DNA from: a bacterium | GTDB taxonomy: Bacteria; Bacillota_I; Bacilli_A; RF39; UBA660 | Assembly (NCBI GenBank): GCA_019421005.1 | Contig: JAHZGA010000030.1 | Span: 1-9,162 of the forward strand | Reading direction: 5' to 3' | Length of the DNA stretch: 9,162 bases | Shown: positions 5,659 through 9,162 of the stretch, piece by piece | How the letters are laid out: each line of letters begins with the position of its first letter | How positions within the stretch are numbered: the stretch's first letter is position 1 | Notes under the pieces: model-generated | What the model was told of the DNA's origin: nothing | The model's input: the letters and a program-made list of their open reading frames with translations, nothing else | The model's database searches: none | Position numbers and translations under genes: made by a program

Positions 5659-6641
5659 GAATAAGAATTATCTACAATTTTATCATATGGAGCTTTTTTA
5701 TCTAATTTACCAGCATTATCCATGATAGTTTGAATATGATTAAAATCTTTTTCATTTATATAAGTAGTATCATACCATGAATCAATACTTTTGTATCTAT
5801 CAATAATTGTTATCAAATCATTCATTGAAGTGTCAGGAAAGTAATCAATAATAGTCTCAGCTATTTTAGATGATTTATTATTATGAACAAAATCTAATCC
5901 TCGTTGAATAGCTTTAGTAAAACTCTTTATAACATCAGGGTTATCTTTTATATAACTTTTTTTGGCATGATATGCTGTATATGGAACATCTCCACCTAAT
6001 TCACCAACCGATGCAACTACGTGTCCATAACCTTGTTTTTCCAGTTGTAGGGCGGATGGTTCAAATAAAGAAACAAAATCTCCAGTTCCCCCCATAAATG
6101 TTCCTGACATAGCTGCAAAAGCAATAGAGGTATCAAAATTAACATCACTTGTTTTTAATTCATTTTGATTTAAAGCCCACTCTAATGTCATAGCAGGCAT
6201 ACCACCCTCACGACCAGCAATAATATGTTTACCCTTTAAATCCTCAACTTTGAAATCCTTAATCTTTTCTCTAGAAACAAGAAAACTTCCATCTTTTTTA
6301 GTTAATCCAGCAAAAGTAACTAAATAATCTTTCTCACCTTGGTTGTATACATAAACTGTTACTTCACTTCCCGAAAAACCAATATTTACATCACCTGATA
6401 ACACAGCAGCCGAAACCTTATCAGCACCAGCAGCTAAAATTATTTCTACATCTAATCCTTCATCCTCAAAATATCCTAAAGCATCAGCCGCGTATTGTGG
6501 AGCATAAAATATACTATGTGCCACTTCAGCAACAGTTACCTTCTGTAAATCACTTTCCTTATTTTTCATAATAACGCCTGCTATAACTAAACCAGCAATG
6601 ATTAAAATGAAAAAACCAATAATAAACTTTTTCAAAAACAT
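5649..6641 (-). CDS. ABC transporter substrate-binding protein, NMT1/SsuA/ThiY type
   Basis: This is the extracytoplasmic ligand-binding subunit of the importer encoded downstream, 330 residues long. HSIFYAPQYAADALGYFEDE (42-61) followed by GLDVE is the family start for sulfonate/nitrate/taurine and thiamine-precursor binding proteins. GREGGMPAMTLEWAL (143-157) and SGTFMGGTGDFVSLFEPSAL (179-198) are further family-like segments. Residues 5-25 form a hydrophobic helix with no lipobox; the whole protein lacks cysteine, so it is probably held by an uncleaved N-terminal anchor rather than as a lipoprotein. A strong SD aaggag precedes the ATG. The ligand cannot be told from sequence alone; no TPP or SAM riboswitch is visible upstream. 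Confidence 0.92.
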   Translation of the reverse strand: MFLKKFIIGFFILIIAGLVIAGVIMKNKESDLQKVTVAEVAHSIFYAPQYAADALGYFEDEGLDVEIILAAGADKVSAAVLSGDVNIGFSGSEVTVYVYNQGEKDYLVTFAGLTKKDGSFLVSREKIKDFKVEDLKGKHIIAGREGGMPAMTLEWALNQNELKTSDVNFDTSIAFAAMSGTFMGGTGDFVSLFEPSALQLEKQGYGHVVASVGELGGDVPYTAYHAKKSYIKDNPDVIKSFTKAIQRGLDFVHNNKSSKIAETIIDYFPDTSMNDLITIIDRYKSIDSWYDTTYINEKDFNHIQTIMDNAGKLDKKAPYDKIVDNSYSKK

Positions 6642-6657
6642 TTCTCCTTCCTAGGTT

Positions 6658-6686
6658 ATTATATTCAACTTATTGAATGTTGTTAA
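6658..6686 (-). promoter_or_regulatory. Promoter of the ABC binding-protein gene, with a possible operator
   Basis: On the minus strand, TTAACA (6686-6681), a 17-nt spacer and perfect TATAAT (6663-6658). The predicted leader is about 10 nt and consists mostly of the SD. A 6-bp inverted repeat, attcaa/ttgaat (6663-6668 and 6673-6678), fills the spacer and could bind a regulator; the operator idea is speculative. Confidence 0.7.
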
Positions 6687-6690
6687 TTTA

Positions 6691-6719
6691 TTTACAATTT
6701 AAACTATAAGTGATATAAT
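6691..6719 (+). promoter_or_regulatory. Promoter of the HipA-N-like/kinase gene pair
   Basis: TTTACA (6691-6696), a 17-nt spacer and an extended -10 TGATATAAT (6711-6719). It is divergent from, and only 4 nt away from, the -35 box of the ABC binding-protein promoter, so the two may interfere or share regulation. Confidence 0.75.
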
Positions 6720-6748
6720 ATATTCCATCTTTAAGAGGTGAAAAAATT

Positions 6749-7078
6749 ATGGAAAAATATAATATTGTTTGGAACAAATATAATGAAGAAAAAGACTATG
6801 TAATAGGATATTTATGCCATAATGAAGGTTGGATATTCTTTTATAACCAAAAAATAATTGAAGAAGCTATAAAAAAAGGCTTTAGACCATTTCCAGAATT
6901 TCCTAATATATATGATTACTATTGCAATGTTAATTGCTTTGCAACTTTTAAAAATAGATTGAATAAAAATATATTAACTGACAACATAAGTTGTTATTTA
7001 GATGAAGGAGATAATTATGAAAAGAGTAAATGTAAAAACTTATCCCATAATTGGAGAAGAACCAAGGGGAACAAATGA
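6749..7078 (+). CDS. Small HipA N-terminal-domain-like protein (HipS-like)
   Basis: A 109-residue soluble protein with SD aagaggtg (6733-6740). The segment IGYLCHNEGWIFFYNQKIIE (19-38) and GFRPFPEFPNIYDYY...FATFKNRL (44-71) follow the pattern of the N-terminal subdomain of HipA (short beta strands, then a proline-rich FP segment and an F-x-x-RL end). Free-standing versions next to a HipA-like kinase exist; in HipBST the equivalent HipS acts as antitoxin to the kinase HipT. After residue 74 the resemblance ends, and the last 20 or so codons overlap the kinase gene in another frame by 62 nt, which is long for an operon and may mean the original stop was lost by frameshift. No HipB-type DNA-binding gene is adjacent. 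Function as an antitoxin is inference. Confidence 0.6.
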   Translation: MEKYNIVWNKYNEEKDYVIGYLCHNEGWIFFYNQKIIEEAIKKGFRPFPEFPNIYDYYCNVNCFATFKNRLNKNILTDNISCYLDEGDNYEKSKCKNLSHNWRRTKGNK

Positions 7079-7850
7079 AAAATTTTGGATTAAAACAGAA
7101 AATGGTAATAAATTAGTAAAATTTAATAGTCAAATTTATCCAGATATGGACATAATGGAAGCTATATCAGCCCAAATACTTAATGAATTAGGAATTGATT
7201 GTGTAGAAGTTGAATTAGGAAAAAATATGGATCAAAAATGTTGCATAGTTAAAAGCTTTCTAGAAGATGAAGCTGATATTCTTCAAGAAATTGATCAACC
7301 ATTTAGAAAACGAAATATTACTGACCTTAATAGAGATATCTTAATGTGTTTTGGTCAAGTATTTGGAATTTTTTATAAATTAAATATTCCTGAAGAGGAA
7401 TGTCAAGCTTTAAATAGAAGTTATATTAGGAAAACTTTTGGAGATTGTTTAATAGGTAATGAAGATGGAAAACTAAAAAATACTGGTCTTATCTTTAATG
7501 AACGAAATTTAAAATATCGTTTAACTCCTAGTTTTGATAATGGTCTTGCCTTTCATGCTTATATTTATAATAGTCTTCAATCTGTTTGTCATATAGGAAA
7601 CCAAGAATTTTATACAGAAGATATATTAAAATATATAATTTCTAATAACTATGATGATGTATCAGATATAATAGAAAAATTTGTTCAAATGGATTATTAT
7701 AAAATTATTCAACCATATCAACATGAACTAGAAAAAGAAAAACAAGAATATATAATTGACTATTTAAATAATATTAAATTAATTATAAATAATTTAATAT
7801 GTGAAAAACCTAAAGTAAAAACATTAAATGATAGAGCTTTCCACAATTGA
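7017..7850 (+). CDS. HipA/CtkA-like Ser/Thr protein kinase
   Basis: A 277-residue kinase-fold protein of the HipA superfamily without the HipA N-terminal subdomain, similar in size to stand-alone CtkA/HipT-type kinases. In order: a phosphate loop GEEPRGTNEKFWIK (13-26), lysine K35 in LVKFN for ATP, helix-C glutamate E49 in MEAISAQILNELG, catalytic loop GNEDGKLKN (147-155) with D150 and N155, and the metal-binding SFDNG (D174). All catalytic residues are present, so the enzyme is probably active. I chose ATG 7017, because aaggag (7005-7010) lies six bases upstream; an in-frame ATG at 7002 would precede that SD. It is co-transcribed with the HipA-N-like gene. HipA kinases phosphorylate translation factors or synthetases; the target here is unknown. 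Confidence 0.85.
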   Translation: MKRVNVKTYPIIGEEPRGTNEKFWIKTENGNKLVKFNSQIYPDMDIMEAISAQILNELGIDCVEVELGKNMDQKCCIVKSFLEDEADILQEIDQPFRKRNITDLNRDILMCFGQVFGIFYKLNIPEEECQALNRSYIRKTFGDCLIGNEDGKLKNTGLIFNERNLKYRLTPSFDNGLAFHAYIYNSLQSVCHIGNQEFYTEDILKYIISNNYDDVSDIIEKFVQMDYYKIIQPYQHELEKEKQEYIIDYLNNIKLIINNLICEKPKVKTLNDRAFHN

Positions 7851-7860
7851 CATGTGGAAA
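7838..7860 (+). terminator. Hairpin over the kinase stop codon, weak terminator
   Basis: tttccaca (7838-7845) and tgtggaaa (7853-7860) form a perfect 8-bp stem around loop attgaca, which holds the TGA stop. Only a short T-run (cttttg) follows, so termination would be partial. Confidence 0.45.
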
Positions 7861-7876
7861 ACTTTTGAAATACTAT
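7847..7876 (+). promoter_or_regulatory. Possible promoter of the amidotransferase-like gene
   Basis: A perfect TTGACA (7847-7852) lies in the loop of the preceding hairpin and contains the TGA stop of the kinase gene. TACTAT (7871-7876) follows after 18 nt and is a poor -10 match. The expected start site gives a short leader with SD aggagg. Confidence 0.45.
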
Positions 7877-7903
7877 TTAAAAACTTATTTTTAGGAGGAA
7901 AAA

Positions 7904-8620
7904 ATGAAAAAAATAATCGGTATTTTAGCAACCCCAACAATTGATGATGAAAATGATGCTTTATTAGGACTATATAATAATTATAAAAATGTTATCATTG
8001 AAAATGATTGTATACCATTTATGATACCACCAGTTTTGAATATCGACTATTATAATACTCGTTTAAGAGATATACCTGAATTAACATCTAAAGAAAAAGA
8101 AATGTATGATAGTATGCTTGATATTTGTACAGCTCTATTACTACCAGGTGGATATAAAATGTATGATTGGGAAAAATATGTAACTACTCAAGCATTAAAA
8201 AAAAATATGCCTATTTTAGGGATATGTAAAGGAATGCAAATTCTATCAGCTATAGATAATAATGAAAGATGTCTTGAAAGAAATAATACTACTATAAATC
8301 ATCATCAAAAAGGAAAAAAATACGTTCATAAACTAAATATTGTAAATGGTACAATATTATCATCAATTATAAATAAAAATGTAATTATGGTTAATAGTAA
8401 ACATCGTTTTCATGTTACTAAAGTTAACCAATTTAAAGTATCAGCATATTCACCAGATGGTCTAATAGAAGCAATTGAAAGTCCAAAACATAAATTTGTA
8501 TTAGGTGTGCAGTGGCATCCAGAAGCAATTAATGATAGTAATGCTGATAAAATATTCAAACGTTTTATTAAAGAAGCTGATGGTTATAATAAAACTAGAA
8601 ACTCTATTGACAAAAACTAA
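7904..8620 (+). CDS. Class I glutamine amidotransferase-like hydrolase, peptidase C26 (PuuD-like)
   Basis: A 238-residue member of the family annotated as gamma-glutamyl-gamma-aminobutyrate hydrolase, which cleaves gamma-glutamyl amide bonds with a Cys-His-Glu triad. The nucleophile elbow LGICKGMQIL gives C108, GVQWHPE gives H205 and E207, and LPGG (80-83) supplies the oxyanion region. The N-terminal KKIIGILATP is typical of PuuD-type proteins. Excellent SD aggagg (7893-7898). The true substrate is unknown: no putrescine or GABA genes are nearby and no synthetase or synthase domain is fused. It stands alone between the kinase and the T-box, and the T-box promoter overlaps its 3' end. No terminator is visible between it and the T-box, so its transcript may run into the leader. 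Confidence 0.88.
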   Translation: MKKIIGILATPTIDDENDALLGLYNNYKNVIIENDCIPFMIPPVLNIDYYNTRLRDIPELTSKEKEMYDSMLDICTALLLPGGYKMYDWEKYVTTQALKKNMPILGICKGMQILSAIDNNERCLERNNTTINHHQKGKKYVHKLNIVNGTILSSIINKNVIMVNSKHRFHVTKVNQFKVSAYSPDGLIEAIESPKHKFVLGVQWHPEAINDSNADKIFKRFIKEADGYNKTRNSIDKN

Positions 8621-8635
8621 ATAATTCGTTATAAT
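8607..8635 (+). promoter_or_regulatory. Full-consensus promoter of the T-box leader
   Basis: TTGACA (8607-8612), a 17-nt spacer and TATAAT (8630-8635), both hexamers perfect. The -35 lies inside the last codons of the amidotransferase-like gene (Ile-Asp-Lys). The predicted start near 8642 falls just before the conserved 5' part of T-box stem I. Confidence 0.85.
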
Positions 8636-8641
8636 TATTGA

Positions 8642-8878
8642 CATAGGCGAGGAAAAAGAAGAGTAACTATAAAAACTATTTAAAAGCGAGTTAGGATCGT
8701 GAGAGCTAACAAAAAAGATTATAGGGAAAAACACTTTGGAGCTATTATTTCGAAATAGTAGTAGATTTAATCGGTTGTAATCCGTTATCTTACAAGAGTG
8801 ATTATATTTATATAATAAATAGGGTGGTACCGCGGATACAACACATTCGTCCCTTTGGGACTTTAAGTGTTGTTTTTT
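8642..8878 (+). promoter_or_regulatory. T-box riboswitch leader, probable Asn specifier
   Basis: T-box leaders pair with an uncharged tRNA at a specifier codon and at its CCA end, which switches a terminator to an antiterminator. Visible parts: agaagagta (AGTA 8662-8665), stem I helices ctataa/ttatag (8667-8672, 8719-8724) and gttag/ctaac (8690-8694, 8706-8710), GAA (8726-8728) then AAC (8730-8732) before actttggagc, stem III (8742-8761), ccgttatc (8782-8789), and a perfect T-box AGGGTGGTACCGCGG (8821-8835). agggt can pair with cgtccct (antiterminator), in competition with the terminator. AAC means Asn; register shifts give ACA (Thr) or CAC (His). No protein gene follows; the next gene is tRNA-Asn. 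Confidence 0.92.
8838..8878 (+). terminator. T-box regulated terminator
   Basis: acaacac (8838-8844) pairs with gtgttgt (8867-8873), with an inner stem gtccc/gggac (8849-8853, 8857-8861) and a run of six T residues (8873-8878). The gtccc arm is also needed for the antiterminator, as expected for a T-box switch. Confidence 0.9.
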
Positions 8879-8928
8879 ATATATATTGCTAAATATAGAA
8901 ACTTTTTGTTAAAAATGTTAAAAAAATA

Positions 8929-8957
8929 TTGACATAAACTAATTTATTATGTAAAAT
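8929..8957 (+). promoter_or_regulatory. Promoter of tRNA-Asn
   Basis: TTGACA (8929-8934), a 17-nt spacer and TAAAAT (8952-8957). It lies 50 nt after the T-box terminator and would start transcription near 8964, about 20 nt before the tRNA, so the tRNA can be made without T-box readthrough. Confidence 0.8.
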
Positions 8958-8983
8958 ATAAGATGTGATTTGAAAAACAAATT

Positions 8984-9059
8984 GCCCAATTAGCTCAGTT
9001 GGTAGAGCACCCGGCTGTTAACCGGTAGGTCGTAGGTCCGAGTCCTACATTGGGCGCCA
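8984..9059 (+). tRNA. tRNA-Asn (anticodon GUU), CCA encoded
   Basis: A complete 76-nt cloverleaf. The acceptor gcccaat pairs with attgggc, followed by discriminator G and encoded CCA. The D arm is gctcagttggtagagc, the anticodon loop ctGTTaa (anticodon GTT) is closed by ccgg/ccgg, with an outer C-T mismatch at 27-43, and the T arm is gtagg/cctac with loop tccgagt. U36 and A37 make it a t6A37 substrate, so it is a target of the TsaB/TsaD/TsaE proteins encoded at the other end of the window. Confidence 0.97.
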
Positions 9060-9072
9060 TTTTAAGAATAAC

Positions 9073-9103
9073 AAATAAGTTTCTGTTTAGAAACTTATTT
9101 TTT
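9073..9103 (+). terminator. tRNA-Asn intrinsic terminator
   Basis: A perfect 12-bp stem, aaataagtttct (9073-9084) with agaaacttattt (9089-9100), a gttt loop and six T residues. It follows the tRNA by 13 nt. The remaining bases to the window end hold an SD-like aaggag (9109-9114) but no start codon at a usable distance; I see no gene there. Confidence 0.9.
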
Positions 9104-9162
9104 AAATTAAGGAGACTCTTATAATAAAAACTAGATAGTCAAGTAATACAAAATTTGATATG

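Noticed and set aside
4922..6748. TPP, SAM or other riboswitch upstream of the importer genes
   Set aside because: I found none of the conserved core sequences on the minus strand, and the binding-protein leader is only about 10 nt.
439..7850. Mycoplasma-type genetic code (UGA = Trp)
   Set aside because: tsaE, rimI and the kinase gene end at TGA at sensible family lengths, and Trp is encoded by TGG.
8501..8734. Open reading frame on the minus strand across the amidotransferase end and T-box
   Set aside because: It runs opposite a coding end and the conserved T-box stem I, and its Ser/Phe/Ile-rich product shows no family feature.
9104..9162. A new gene start after the tRNA terminator (aaggag at 9109-9114)
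   Set aside because: No ATG, GTG or TTG lies at a usable distance, and the frames there close quickly.

Overview
The window is very AT-rich and looks like a chromosomal segment of a low-GC Gram-positive, probably a gut-type Bacillota lineage near the Mollicutes/Erysipelotrichia side. The reasons are the base composition, a short 5S rRNA of about 106 nt, a T-box leader, strong Shine-Dalgarno sites and a Bacillota-type tsaE-tsaB-rimI-tsaD cluster. It uses UGA as a stop (tsaE, rimI and the HipA-like kinase all end in TGA) and reads tryptophan from TGG, so it does not use the Mycoplasma/Spiroplasma code.

Layout. (1) 1-377: the 3' end of a 23S rRNA gene, a complete 5S rRNA and the rRNA operon terminator. 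(2) 394-3416, plus strand: a consensus promoter drives tsaE-tsaB-rimI-tsaD, with overlapping or 4-nt-shared stop/start codons, then an unrecognised small protein with a CheD-like Thr/Cys/His pattern. TsaB, TsaD and TsaE are partners in t6A37 tRNA modification. (3) 3389-6686, minus strand: a NitT/TauT/ThiY-type ABC importer (substrate-binding protein, ATPase, permease). A 727-bp stretch of decayed plus-strand genes splits the operon between the binding protein and the ATPase; it includes a twice-frameshifted RhuM-like gene. An almost perfect 20-bp direct repeat brackets this debris. (4) 6691-7860, plus strand: a HipA-N-like small protein overlapping a HipA/CtkA-like kinase, resembling the HipS-HipT part of a HipBST module without a visible HipB. 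(5) 7847-8620: a class I glutamine amidotransferase-like hydrolase of the peptidase C26 family with its own likely promoter. (6) 8607-9103: a full consensus promoter, a complete T-box leader with terminator, a second promoter, a tRNA-Asn(GUU) gene with encoded CCA, and a terminator.

The most unusual point is the T-box. Its best specifier reading is AAC (Asn), yet no protein gene follows its terminator; the next gene is tRNA-Asn itself. It is either an orphan leader whose gene was lost, or a leader that lets uncharged tRNA raise tRNA transcription. Other points worth attention are a perfect palindromic terminator that encodes the ends of two convergent proteins, the bracketed gene graveyard, and the CheD-like protein in the t6A operon.
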